Positions 32,401-44,086 are shown, numbered from the stretch's first letter. The stretch: DNA of 64,000 nucleotides from Prorocentrum cordatum (GCA_963575745.1 CAUYUJ010017804.1:634839-698838); one strand, 5' to 3'. Notes: generated by a model from the letters alone, not told the origin. Program-made: numbers and translations.

Positions 32401-33493
32401 GCCCCACTTCCTCGGCCTGTCTTCGCTACCTCTGCCTCTCTCCTTCACTCCCATCCTCCCATGCTTCCGTCCAGGCTGTAAGACGCAGAACCAATACGGC
32501 TTCCTCCTCCTCCTTTTTACCTTCATGGTCGTCGCCATCCGCCCTCCTCCACCATCCTCCGCTCTCCCCCTCATCCTTTTCCTGCTCCTTCTCCTTCCCC
32601 TCCGTTCCAGTGGTCAGAAATCCCCGTCGTTGGCAGCCTTTGAACGTCAGGAGCCTAAATCAACGCATGGCATCATCAGCCATGGCAGGATCCTTACCAC
32701 CGTAGCAATGAGATCCCAGTGGCAGGTTGTTGGAATGGGCATCGTCAGCAGTGGGCAGCATCAACCATGGGCATCATCAGCAATGTAATCCTAGTGGAAG
32801 CCTGTTGGAATCCGATTGGGGTCTTGTTGGGATCCTAGTGCGATCCTGTTGGCCTCGCAGGAGGTCCCCAAAGCGAAAACGAGGCAAGGGTAGAAATATT
32901 GGTGCTTCTGCCTCGTCTGATGAACTACGTGGTGCCCGCTACAAGCACCCGCAAGGCTCCCACGGGCGACCAGCGGATGAGAACCTGCAAATGGCAGATG
33001 ATACGACATTTACATGTATGCCCTCGTACCCCCCCCCCCGGGGAATTTAGCACCTTGGGACAAGCCTTGCCGCCCAAGCGAGTTGGGCCACATGTTGAGG
33101 ACATGCAGTGTACAACGAAGAATGACACTTGAAACAACATACTGACGTATGAGCCTCGTGTGTGAGGAGCGAAGAACCCATTTGAACTCAGGAGGCCTAA
33201 TCGGTTTCTGTCGCCATTTGGCTTTGGGTTTGGGCCGCAACCTACCCCATCCTACCTCCATGTGGACAGTGCATGTTTAATGAACTATGTCCTGTATGTA
33301 TGTTGGAGCCAAACAGCTCATGCAACACATGCTGCGCGCCTACCGTGAATGCGAGACGAGGGACGGGAATCCCTGATCCATCCTCGGCGGTTCACAAAGA
33401 TTTGGACATTCCCGCTCCCTCCCATTCTCAGAAGACGGGGAGCATCAGAAGAAAATGTGTATCTTGCTTTTCTCCACTGGGCAGTAGGGTGGG

Positions 33494-33916
33494 TCATTCC
33501 CATCGAGCTCCAAGCCGAGTGGTTGCCACACGCTTTTGTGGTCTGTTGTACCCGATGCATCTTTCCACACACACACACACACAATTCGCTCTTTTGGTAA
33601 AACATCGTAGCCATGTGTGTTGAACCTCCATGGTCATCAAATCTAATTTCTTCTGAACTACGATCATCTTCTTGTGGGTGATCTCTTTTCCTTCCTTCAC
33701 CGCCGTGCTAGCCGGGATGGTGAACGAGATCGCGCTGTCCTCTGGCAGCGTCTCGGTGTCTAGGAACAGAGGCTCCCTTTCGGTAGATGACTGTCGTCTG
33801 ATGACCCCCAGGTCTCCATTACATACTTTGCGGGCCCGCTCCAAATCTTTGCTGGTGCTCCGTAAACTTGCCGCCCGTGCTAACGATTCAGTCGCAAGAG
33901 TTTCGATGTGTCTCAT
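33494..33916 (-). CDS. Hypothetical protein fragment
   Basis: About 110 residues of balanced composition after an ATG at 33916: MRHIETLATESLARAASL, KVCNGDLGVIRRQSSTEREP, AISFTIPASTAVKEGKEI. It then runs through a CA microsatellite (VCVCV) into unrelated sequence before the stop. No family recognised. The first two thirds could be an exon; the rest is probably non-coding. Confidence 0.25.
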   Translation of the reverse strand: MRHIETLATESLARAASLRSTSKDLERARKVCNGDLGVIRRQSSTEREPLFLDTETLPEDSAISFTIPASTAVKEGKEITHKKMIVVQKKLDLMTMEVQHTWLRCFTKRANCVCVCVERCIGYNRPQKRVATTRLGARWE

Positions 33917-33964
33917 GGTGTCGGGATGTACTTTGAGTGGCTTCCCATCCTAGATGCGGTCGAA

Positions 33965-34105
33965 GGATCGCGCCGCATCGGCGACACATGGGCGATGCAT
34001 CGGGGATGCATCGGCGACGTTGGAGATGCATCGGCGACGCCAACGCGCCGAAAACCGAGGTTCACATCGAGCCGCGCCGCCGATACGTCGGCGATGCGGC
34101 GCGAT
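33965..34105. repeat. Dispersed GATGCATCGGCGAC repeat, copy 1
   Basis: Several GATGCATCGGCGAC words, then CAC-CGAGCCGCGCCGCCGAT and GATGCGGCG. Partner at 36712-36825. Confidence 0.7.
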
Positions 34106-34494
34106 CCTCCGGCCCCATTAGCGCCCATCCGCCAGCCCACTCCCTGACGGATGATGTGGGTGAGCTGCGGGTAGGTCTTGGCGCGCGCAAGGCTGGCCTC
34201 TCTGGATGGCAGCCCCGGCGCGCCGCCTGGGCCCCTGGGCCGCTCTCTGACGGTCGCGGTCCCCTCTGCTTGAGCTGTCCAAGTTGGACCCACTTGTGCG
34301 AGTTGACGCCGGCCTCTCTGCATCGTGGCTCCCTCTGGGGATCCACGTGCCACCCCCCCAGCAGGGGTCAGCAAAGGTGGCCTTCCATCAACAACGTGGG
34401 CCATCGCTCGGCAAGAGTAGAACATCAGCAACTGGCATGGGAGACGATACTTACAACTTGCCCTCGTGCCCCCCACCCAGAATTTGGCACCCTG

Positions 34495-34640
34495 GGTTTG
34501 GGTTGTTGTTGTTGGGTTTGGGTGTGGGTTTTGGGTTTGGATCTTGGATTTTGCGTTTTTGCAGATTTGGATGTTGGGTTTTGGGTTTTGGGTTTTGGTT
34601 TGGGTGTTGGTCTGGCTTTGGATTTGGGCGGGGGGGCTCC
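34495..34640. repeat. TTTTGGG/TTTGGG telomere-like tract
   Basis: Irregular GGGTTT and GGGTTTT units with about four consecutive TTTTGGG at 34582-34608. It resembles, but does not equal, the TTTAGGG repeat usual at dinoflagellate telomeres. Confidence 0.6.
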
Positions 34641-34819
34641 ACAAATTCCCAGCCCAAGAGATCCGCGGGGATCTCCGAAGGCTCATGTCAGAGTGAGGGG
34701 GCTGAACCGAACGGTCATTCACTGTCCCTGGGTGCGTGGCTGAAATGGAATTCCGCGATGCGGATTCTTGTTGTTGTTTGTTGTTTGTTGTTTGTTGCTT
34801 GTTGTTTGTTGTTGTCGTC

Positions 34820-35580
34820 GTCCCACCCGCGACCCGCCCCGCGACCCACCCGCGACACACCCCGCGACCCAACCGCGACCCACCCCGCGACCCACCCGCG
34901 ACCCACCCGCGACCCACCCCGCGACCCACCCGCGACCCACCCCTCGACCCACCCGCGACCCACCCGCGACCCACCCGCGACCCACCCCGCGACCCGCCCG
35001 CGACCCACCCCGACACCCCCCCCGCGACTCACCCCGCGACCCACCGGCGACCCACCCGCGACCCACCCGCGACCCACCCCGCGACCCACCCGCGACCCAC
35101 CCGCGACCCAACCGCGACCCACCGCGACCCACCCGCGACCCACCCCGCGACCCACACAAAATGTTCGGCGCCTGCGGCGGGTTTCTTTTGCATTCGTTCC
35201 AAATGGAGAACCTGCGACCCACCCGCGACCCAAACCGCGCCCGCGACCCACCCGCGACCCCCCGCGACCCACCCGCGACCCACCCCGCGACCCACCCAAA
35301 ATTTTCGGCGCCTGCGGCGGGCTTCTTTTGCATTCGGACGTTCCAGGTGGAGAACCTGCCACCCACCCGCGACCCAAACCGCGTTCAGTGTACAAACCCA
35401 AATTTTTGGCGCCTACGGCGGGCTGTTCTTGAATTCCTTCCAAGTGGAGGTGGAGAGCCCGCGACCCACCCGCGACCCAAACTACGTTGACTGAACAAGC
35501 CAAAACTTGCGCCTGCGGCGGGTTTCTTTTGCATTCGTTCCAGGTGGAGAACCTGCGACCCCAATCGCGTTCAGTGTACA
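34820..35580. repeat. CCCGCGACCCA minisatellite with higher-order units
   Basis: Tandem ACCCACCCGCG words (34820-35155), then about five higher-order units, each with TTCGGCGCCTGCGGCGGG, TTCTTTTGCATTCG and GTGGAGAACCTGCGACCC, separated by more decamers. ORFs across it are repetitive and present in many frames. Confidence 0.9.
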
Positions 35581-35709
35581 AATCAAAATGTTCGTCCGAC
35601 AAGCAAGGTGAAGGCCACGAGGTCCGCCGGCTCGACGCCCGCGTCGCCCGCGCCCGCCCCCCCACTCTTATCCGCAAGTGCGGGGTGCTACGTACATTAT
35701 TCGAGGGGT

Positions 35710-35875
35710 GGCCAGAGGAGGGAGGAGGAGGAGGAGGAGGAGGAGGAGGAGGAGGAGGAGGAGAAGGAGGAGGACAAGGAGGAGGAGGAGGAGGAGGAGA
35801 AGGAGGAGTAGGCGGAGGAGGAACAGGAGGAGGAGGAGGAGGAGGAGGAGGAGGAGGAGGAGGAGGAGGAGGACG
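35710..35875. repeat. (GGA)n microsatellite
   Basis: Long GAG/GGA run with rare A or C interruptions. Confidence 0.96.
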
Positions 35876-36059
35876 AGCAGCAAACTCCCAGAGGGAAAAA
35901 ACTCGCGATTGGACCACCAATCAGAGCAATGGATGATGCACGGCCGGGGGGGGCATCCGTGCAGAGTGCGCCCGAGCCGTAAGCACTCTGGCCCGTGCGC
36001 CGCCTCGTGCGGCGTGCGCCGCAGCTCTTGATCCGAGGACACCGCAAGTGGGCCCATCG

Positions 36060-36345
36060 AGCGAGGAGGAGGAGGAGGAGGAGGAGCAGCAGGAGGAGGA
36101 GGGAGGAGGAGGAGGAGGAGGAGGAGGAGGAGGAGGAGGAGGAGGAGGAGGGAGGAGGAGGAGGAGGAGGAGGAGGAGGGAGGAGGAGGAGGAGGAGGAG
36201 GAGGGAGGACGAGGAGGAGGAGGAGGGAGGAGGAGGGGAGGAGGGAGGGAGGAGGAGGAGGAGAGGAGGGAGGAGGAGGAGGAGGAGGAGGGAGGAGGAG
36301 GAGGAGGAGGAGGAGGGGGAGGGAGGAGGAGGAGGAGGGTGCCTC
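36060..36345. repeat. (GGA)n microsatellite
   Basis: Second, longer GGA run with GGGA interruptions. Confidence 0.96.
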
Positions 36346-36711
36346 GATGGGCCCTTGATGGGGGGCCCCCCCAATCGAGGGCCCACCGAGCGTGCCGCGG
36401 GGCCATCCGCGGGGCTGTCCCGCATGAGCCCATCGGGGCGCGAGTGGGACCCGCCGACCTCCGCGCCCCGCGCCGCGCGAGGCGCGGAGGCGCGGTTTCC
36501 ACCCGCGCCGCCCCGTGGTGACCCCGCTGCTCTCCGACCCGAGCCGCTGCGCGCGAGGGGGGGCTATGCACATGCACCGATACTGGCCTCCCGTCCCCCC
36601 CCCCGCCTCCCCTCCCCCATCGTTCTCGCCGTCCCCCCCCCGCCCCCACTGCCCTTCGTTCTCGCCCTCCCCTCTCCCATCCCGCCTCCCTAGAAGCCTC
36701 CGCGCCGCATC

Positions 36712-36825
36712 GTCGATCCATCGGCGATGCATCGACAACGTAGGGGGGTATCGGCGACGCCAGCGCGGAGCAAATCAGGCTACACATCGAGCTGCACCGG
36801 CGATGCATCGGCGATACGGCGCTGT
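36712..36825. repeat. Dispersed GATGCATCGGCGAC repeat, copy 2
   Basis: Same order of GGCGATGCATCG, GGCGACGCCAGCGCG, CACATCGAGCTGCACCGGCG and GATACGGCG as at 33965-34105. Confidence 0.7.
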
Positions 36826-36859
36826 CCTTCCCCATATGCTCGGACCGCAATTGGGGGGC

Positions 36860-37685
36860 CTAGACTCCCATTCTTTCCTCTCCTGAGGAACAGTCTGGTC
36901 CTCCTGCCTCGCGTTGTCGTGCTCGCCCTGCTCCTTCAGCCCCTGCTGGTCCTGGTCGGCCTGTGCGGACTTCGACACTATTGCAAGTTGCGCGGTAATC
37001 GATGTTTGGGAGGAAAACGTTCACTTGTTGGTGGGCCAACGAGGGGGAGGGATTACGCAAGACATGCGTTCGTGATGATGTGCTGAATGTGAAACGCGTA
37101 ATCAACAACATGCTAACGTTGCCTCGGCACGACTCTGCTATAACACTCCCCTGCCCACCTGGACTACTTTACTGGTGCTCTTCGCCACCGCGCGATCATC
37201 TTTATGCCTCTGCGTTTCACCCTGTCTTCTTCCTTCGCCGCCACCGGCCATAATTACAGTGGATGTGGGCTTCACCATATCGTTAGCTTCCCGTCTCTAT
37301 GATTCTCTCTTGCCTCGTCTGTTTCCTTTGCTGCGGCTAGAAGGGAGGGACTACAAGACAATGCACACTGGCTGGAGAGGATGACGAAGACGAGGATGAG
37401 TAGGACATCGGACGTCGTCACCTCCTTGCCCTGCCCTTTTCCCTGTTCCCTCCTCCCGCCTCGCGCGCGGGGGGGGGGGGAAACAAGACGTAAGAGGGAG
37501 GACAAGGAGAAAAAGGAGGACAAACAGATACGGGGTGACATCCACGATGACGGTTTGCCCGACGGCCGACATAACTGCCGCGAGCTTTGGGTCTCCAGCC
37601 CGCCCGCAACTCAAAGAGCTTTTAAAACCCCGAGTTTCATCCGAAAACGAGCTTCTAAACCCCAAGAGACGGGCCGCAGACCCCG
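36860..37685. other. No gene recognised
   Basis: Unique sequence with short ORFs only and a G-run at about 37470-37479. Confidence 0.4.
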
Positions 37686-38954
37686 CTAATCTCGGCCCAG
37701 AACAAGCGTCACGGAAAACTCCGGCAGTGCCGAGCTCGCTACGAGGGCACTTGCGCGGCGGAGAAGGGGCGACCGCGACGTGCGACGACGAGCCTCAGAT
37801 GACGAAGGCAAAGGGGGAAGAGGAAAGGCGACCTCGACGGAATCAGACAGGCAGGCCTCGGTCGAAACCGTAGCAGAAGGCCACATCGAATCCGCCGTCG
37901 CCGAGGATTGATCCCACGACCCATGCTGAACACGAACAGGCTGCTGCTCCCGAACATCAGCTGACGTCACATCAGCCTGAAATCCACGCTGGACACGAGC
38001 AGGCTGCTGCTCCCGAGCGTCAGCAGATATCGCATCAGCCTGAAACGCAGCATCCAAATCGCGCGAATCAAATCTCCCACCATGAGCATTCACTCCATGT
38101 CGTCCGCGCTCAGAAACATCTGAATAATACATTCTAAGTCAAACTTTTTTTCACCGCCCCCAGCTGCTCTAAGAAATCGGTCAACGCCTTGAGCGAAGGG
38201 CTCGTCGACGAGCAGGATCTTCACCTTCTCAAGCTCGCGCGCGCTCTGGACCTTCACGAACGGGAAGCGTGCCGCCACAGCGGCAAGGTCGAGGGCCTTC
38301 ACTTCGTCGCGCCAGTGGCTGAGGGCCCGCTGGCCCCCGGCGCCCAGCGCCGCGCCCGCTTCGGGCCCGCCCTCGACGAGCCCGACGTGCGCGGCACAAG
38401 AGATCGCCTCCGTGGCCCTCACGTCCGCGTCTTTCCCCCTGGCCCTCAAGTCCCGAGCAGATCCTACCCGCCCGCGCACCCGCGCGCGCGCCTTCTGAAC
38501 CAGCGCAGCGCCTTCGACCATCAGGATCGCGACGAGGGTGATGGCCTCCTGCTGGCGCTGGCACATAGTGACATGTGAGCAACGGGTCTATCAGGACCGG
38601 CGCGGCCCGCTTGTCTTCGTTCAAACCCACGCGGTCGAGCCCCTCCATCTCCTCCTTCGATATCTTCTTGTTGGACTTCTGGCGCTGGGCGACGCGCTTG
38701 CGCGCGGGCTCGTCTGCGGCGGCGGCCTGCCCTCGGCGCGCTCCTGCCCCTCCGTTCGGCGCCGGCGAAATCGCGACAGGGGCCGCCGAGAGCATGCCGC
38801 GCGAACGCTGGCACGGGCAATGGCAAGTGAGATGCCAGGCGCCGCTGCAACAGCTCGCGAGAACGAAGAGGCGCATGACAGACGGGATGCGCTCGCACCT
38901 CATGGTCAACGATCGGGGGGCCCTACTGCGACGAGTCCACGCGACATCTCCCAT
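37686..38954 (-). pseudogene. Broken hypothetical ORF, probably retroelement-derived
   Basis: Protein-like sequence moves between two minus frames: AVAISPAP-type start, KKISKEEMEGLDRVGLNEDK and PVLIDPLLTCHYVP; then MCQRQQEAITLVAILMVEGA, HWRDEVKALDLAAVAARFPF and ARELEKVKILLVDEPFAQGV, ending FLSADDME; then, after another shift near 38110, a region with two tandem 24-residue units (FQADAISADAREQQPARVQ and FQADVTSADVREQQPVRVQ). Two frameshifts suggest decay or introns. No family recognised. Its position just downstream of a decayed LINE suggests a retroelement protein. Confidence 0.35.
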
Positions 38955-38959
38955 AAAGA

Positions 38960-41950
38960 TAAGCTTTCACCCAATGACGGACAGCCGTGCCTCTCGATCG
39001 AAGCGTGGATGAGCACGCAAAACATTGGTTGGTAACCGCAAGTTGGATATCACACTGGGCAGGCCACCCTGGCCTCCAGAGGCCCGTCGCTGATAAGCGA
39101 GCAGGGCGCGACGAGTCAGGAAGCGACGCTCGCGCACTAACCTAGCCCATCATCAGAAGGGGGAGCGCGCACATGATCACAGCACACACGCACGATCACC
39201 CGCAGTGAACTTACCAGGTTCGGGAGTGATCAGCCCAGGCCCCTCGTCTCGTAGGAGCCATTCCTGTCGATACTGCTGGAGATCAAATCTCTGAGAGGCC
39301 TCGAAGGCGTCGGACTGACCGCGTAAAATACTGAGACAATCCTCTGCGGCAGCCTCCACCACCGCCCCCCCCCCCCCCCCCCCCTCCTCCGCGCACCTCG
39401 AATGCTCCAGGTCCTGGAATCTGCTTTGCCAAAGAGTTCGTTCGGGGCGCATGTGCGGATCTCGGGGCGCTGCTGGTGAGCCAAGGAAATGGCGACTCAA
39501 CGGGCTTCTTGAGGTCCAAAGAGCAGGTCCAAAGGCTTCTTGTGTTCCAGCCGGGGGAACGAAGGATTTTCTGCAATTCGTTGAGACGCTGCGCTCTCGA
39601 CGCTAGACCTGCAGGGGCGACGGCGCGGCGCCGGGGCAGAGCGGCAGGAGGGGCGCGCATCGCGACAGTCTCACGTCCGCCATCGCCCAGCGCAGGCACG
39701 GACACGGCGACGCCACCTAGCAGCGCCCTGAGATAGCGAAGACAAGCCGAATCGAGACGAGCCCCCCGCGAGGCAGACAGCGCGCACGCAGTCAATCCCG
39801 AGACAGCGGCGCCGATGATGTTGCTCCGAAAGGCAAACTTTTTGGCCCGCCACGAAGTACACTGAGACCAGAAACGCCGCACATGGGCCCAACCTCGGAA
39901 CACTGCAGCGCATCTCGAGGTAACCGGCCTCAGAAGCCCAAGAAACCGTCGGCGTGAAAAACGACCACCAGCCTAAGAACATCAGCATCGGCTGGAAAGC
40001 ATAGCCTCGCGGCGGCCGAGTCGAGCGCGGCGCGGCAAACTGAACCGAATGCGTTCCTCGCGTCGCGATTAATGTCGATGGTGGGCAACCGTGCCTTCCG
40101 AACCCCAACAGAAAGTGCAGCCGTGGTGCGCGCGGCCTTGCCCAGTCCCTTGGGTTCGAACTTTGCCATTGTCTTCGGGGAGCTGGTACATGCATGACAC
40201 GTTCCACTGGGCTACGAGCCTCCCGTGCTGCCTGACTGTAGCCAGGGTGCCAGTGACCCATCTCCCAAGTAGCTCCCCACGGCCAGAAAGCGCATCCGCC
40301 TCAAGACCAGTGGCGAGATCCCGAATTTCAAGCCTCCGAGCCACAACCAACGCCCAAACCTCGTTGGGGTAGACTCCAAATTTACTGCAGCCCGCCGTCG
40401 GGCCGCCGCGCGAATGCCATTTGGGACCCCAAGGAGGTCCTCAATGGCCCAGTCGACGTCGCCGTTGCTCGGGGTTCAGTCGAGTCGAAGCGGGAAACGC
40501 CTAGCAGGAAGGCCTCATCAGATATCGGCTCGGCAGACACCCCCCCTGCTGGACGGCATCGCGAGATCCCCGTTCCACTCGTCCAAACTAGGTGCGCGCG
40601 CCGAAATGCGACCGAACATATTTGTTGTCCAGCGGGCGCTGACCGAGCTGACCGGGCGCCGACGCGCCGTGCCCAGGACAGGCCACCTGCGCCGAATTAG
40701 GGGGGGGAGGGGAGGGCCCCCACGACCCAGGCCAGCACAGGGGAGTGCACGGCAGCGGGATGGTGGGGGGCGTTGCCTCCGCGGACGTCACTGGCAACGC
40801 TCACCTCAGACCAGGAGTGCGACCGAACTTGCGCCGACGAGGTCTGGCCCCAGCCCCAGCCATCAATCGACAGCTACGCCACCCTTCACTCACTAGCTAG
40901 CCCACGAGCTTGAGCATCCGCTAGCTCTTCAGCAAGTTGCGACTCACGGAGTCCATGAAGCTCCCGACGCATCGCCCGACACGTACGAATAATGAAGCAA
41001 ATATAGAACCGCTTCCATCTCGCCCGTCATGGCAGCACGAGCGCGGTCGTATTCAGGTTAGGCAGCTTTCCGCTTCTGTGCAAATTTCTAGTGCGCAGCG
41101 GGCGTCGCAGATGGCGCAGCCTCGAAAGTGTCCAAGCCTATATCTTGAAGCACTCCCACCAAGAGAGCCCAGGCATCCTCCAGAGCCCCCGACGCCTCAA
41201 CAGTGGAACCCCCGTGGACCTCATGAGATCGCGGATGGCCCGCTCGACCTTCTGGCGAAAAGTTGCGAAGAACTCCGAGCGAGGCGCCTGGCCGAGCCCC
41301 GCGTAGTCCCAGCGCCGACGATGCTCGCGATCAGTCTTGCACGGCCTGAAGTCCAGCTCCAGAATTGACGGCAGGTGGTCGCGTGGTCGACTATCTGGGA
41401 TAGCTTGCAAGCGACGAGCGGACCGACATAGAAGCAAACATCGGCGAACTAGAGGCGCATGTGAGTGCGGAGTGAAGACGCGATGTATCCACGAAACATC
41501 CTGCTGAAACTTGGGCCGAAGTAGAGCAGCCACTGTGGCGCGCTGGTCCGATAAGAGTCGCGGCAACGATTGCTTCTTTGCGCGCGAGTTGTTGGTTGAA
41601 CAGCTTCACGCGCCGTGACAGGATCACCATAATACGAAGGGCCACAAAGATGAGAAGTATCTACAGCCGCCAACTCACAATGTCCTGCCAACTCTCGCAT
41701 CGCCTTGACAGCTTGGTGTTCAATGCTGAGCCCATGAGAACCAACGGCGGAAGAGTCCACGACAGTCGGACCATGCCCAGAAGCCTACCCGAGCCCATCA
41801 CTAGCATCAGAAGCTATGAGCGGGAACGTGCGCGACGGCAGGTCAGCGATGACGCTCGTCGCCCAGTCGTGCACCCTCTGAACGGCGCGGGGCAACTGGG
41901 CCTGTTCGCGAGAGCCTTTCGGACGCGAAGATAACTAGAGCCCTAGACAG
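38960..41950 (-). mobile_element. Decayed non-LTR retrotransposon (LINE) fragment
   Basis: Pieces appear in LINE order on the minus strand with many frameshifts. Near 41350-41420 is an endonuclease C-terminus (RRLQAIPDSRPRDHLPSILE), followed by RRRWDYAGLGQAPRSEFF. Near 40850-41010 is a helical linker (TCRAMRRELHGLRESQLAEE, then RLMAGAGARPRRRKF) like that before the RT domain. Near 39700-39850 is a post-RT segment (FRSNIIGAAVSGLTACALSA, then LDSACLRYLRALLGG). The RT core between them is not readable. A 20-C homopolymer at 39365-39384 lies in the 3' part. Confidence 0.5.
39365..39384. repeat. Poly-C run, 20 nt
   Basis: Uninterrupted C20; length may be unreliable in the assembly. Confidence 0.95.
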
Positions 41951-42704
41951 TTGATGTCGCCGTTGAAGCACTTGATGCGAATTGCCGCTGCACGACCACG
42001 GATCTCCAATGGAGCCGTCCACGTTCTGACCGAATCTCTCGCCCTCGCAGTCGCCGTATACAAATGGAACGATATGCCGCAAGAAAATTAGCAGACTCAC
42101 GCTTATGATGATCGCCACAATGCGCAACTTTTGAGGGTGGGAAACCCTCAACATAATATGCTGATTGCGCGCGCAACCTCTGGCTGCCGATCAACATCAA
42201 GATATCTACCCAGAAAAGCTCATGCTGGATCTCGAGCTCCCTGCCCCGATCTGCGACAGGCAACGGATTCCAGCGCAAGATGATCGTGGGCGGCCGCGCC
42301 AGAGCATGCGAACATGCATGTAATAAGTGCAAGAATGGGGCTGAAGCGTGAGTGGGCGGGGCGGGCGGCGGCCTGCCTCTCGGCGCCAGGAGCGCGGAGG
42401 CCTCGGCAAGTGCCGGGCAGCCGCGGCAGGTTTAATCCCAGGGCCGCGCGGCTAGGAGGAAAAAGGAGGAGGAACATGCAGAGGAGGACAGCACCTTGCG
42501 TCAACACGTTCGAGTGAGGAGGTTTTGTTTGGCCCCGGTAGGCCCGCGTTTCCGGCGCGCCCCGACATTCTGCGCGACCGGCGCCGCGCTGCGCCTAGAC
42601 GACCGCGCGCCCGACAGCGCCTCTTCCGGGCTTCGCGCGGAAGCCGCGTCGCGGGGCAGAATTAGCCACCGTCGAATTTGAACATCTGATCGGGTCGAAG
42701 CTGC

Positions 42705-42719
42705 GTCTGATCTGGCCGC
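42705..42719 (+). repeat. Left target-site duplication of the LINE
   Basis: GTCTGATCTGGCCGC, identical to 49023-49037, directly preceding the element. Confidence 0.9.
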
Positions 42720-42720
42720 T

Positions 42721-42742
42721 TCCGTAGCCATTTTGGCTCAAG
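42721..42742 (+). other. Relict dinoflagellate spliced leader (DinoSL)
   Basis: 22 nt matching the DinoSL consensus (D-CCGTAGCCATTTTGGCTCA-AG) at every position, with T at the variable first base. DinoSL is added by trans-splicing to nuclear mRNAs and is not normally next to genes in genomic DNA, so this copy came in through reverse transcription of a mature mRNA. Confidence 0.97.
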
Positions 42743-42842
42743 ATTTGGTTTCCCTGTGGAAACAAGTGGATGCCGCTAGTCCGCGGCTAGACCCCAGCTT
42801 TCATCGCACCGCTGCGTGAGCCGCCCCAGGCGACGCAGCTTC

Positions 42843-44086
42843 ATTTTGGCTCCTCGGAGCAAGACGACGAAACCGCCTGGCCAGCTCCAGGTTCGGGAAC
42901 CGGGATGGCACTACGAGCCGTGGGTACAGATTGGGCGTGGCGGCGGGTGCTCAGCGTGCTCGTCGTGGTGACTAAACTGTCTGCTCGTGTGGCCATTGGA
43001 CATGGAACGATCTCTTGGCCAAACGCAAATGGTTGTGCGTCGGGTGCCAGGACATCTGCGACCCTGCACGCGCCCCTCTTCGTGCTCATGCGGGACAGTC
43101 ACCAGCTCTCCAAGACGGTTATACCTCTGCACCCCCCGCCCATGCCAAGGGGCGGTGGAGGAAGGGCCAGGCAGCCGTCAGCCTGCCGCCCGACACCCTC
43201 ACAATGGTCAGGGAGATCGCTGGCGCGCTACCTTCAGCACAGGCCCAGAAGTTGCTGGCGCCCTTCGTCCCCATGGAGACCGCCGCCAAGGCACCACGGT
43301 CGACCCAAGCGGCTTGGAACCATGCTCAGCAGCATCGCAAGTCGGTTGCGGACAAGCTTGAGCGTGCCATGGCGAAGCGTGTGGAGTTGGATCGCCAGGT
43401 CACGGAGTCCAACCTCACTCTCGAGCGGCTCATGGAAAATGACATCCGTGCTGAGAAGGAGTTGGAACACGCTACCAGAGCTCTGGCTGCAGGTGTTCTC
43501 AAGGAGGAGGCCACCTCTAACGTCATCAACATCTCGAATCTCTTCAAGGACAGTGCTGATGAGCTCACGCTCGACTTCGGCGACCAGATTGACCTCTCAG
43601 GCCCTGCCTTCTCGGATGAGGACCGCAACCAGTTCGCGGCGTTCCAGAAGGAGCAGTCTTCCAAGGTGGCCGCTCTTCTTTACGCTGCACTTACAAAGGT
43701 CATGGACCAAGCTAATGCTCATCACACAGAATACCTCAAGCGCATGGGCAAGCTCCGCAAGCGTCGCAAGCTCGGCGATGCAGCGGCAGCCGCCTGTGGG
43801 GCCCCACCTGAGCCTGGAGCAGCGCAGGCCGATGCGGGTGGCTGCGCCTCTCCCCCAGCAGGCCCTGGCCCTGCGGCTGGAGGAGGCGCCCCCCCTAGCG
43901 CGGGCCCCCGCCGCTGGTGGAGGGCCCCCCGCGGCGGCGGCGGGCGCGGCTGCGGCCAGCTCGGCCCAGGGCTCTACGGCGCAGGTGGGGTCCGACAAGC
44001 AGGCCAAGGTTGAGGCCCTCAGGAAGGACCTCCTGGCCAAGGCTCAGGCTAAGGCAGCCAAGGCTGAGGATGAGTCGAGCTCCTGA
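42843..44086 (+). CDS. LINE ORF1: zinc-ribbon-like and coiled-coil protein, frameshifted
   Basis: Recognisable protein spans three frames. HYEPWVQIGRGGGCSACSSW (about 42900-42960) runs to a stop. CSCGHWTWNDL and LCVGCQDICDP (about 42980-43060) then form a Cys-rich putative zinc ribbon. A long helical region follows: WNHAQQHRKSVADKLERAMA, LDRQVTESNLTLERLMENDI, FKDSADELTLDFGDQIDLSG. The tail is Ala/Pro-rich and shifts frame near 43800-43950 to end QAKVEALRKDLLAKAQAKAA with a stop at 44086. Small ORF1 proteins with nucleic-acid-binding and coiled-coil parts are typical of LINEs and package element RNA. The start codon is not certain because of the shifts. Confidence 0.65.

Noticed and set aside
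34715-35920. 401-residue Gly/Arg-rich ORF resembling a repeat protein
   Set aside because: It is explained by the CCCGCGACCCA minisatellite, which is open in several frames on both strands.
35668-36850. Large ORFs on both strands across the GGA runs
   Set aside because: They are translations of (GGA)n giving poly-Leu, poly-Glu, poly-Arg or poly-Ser.
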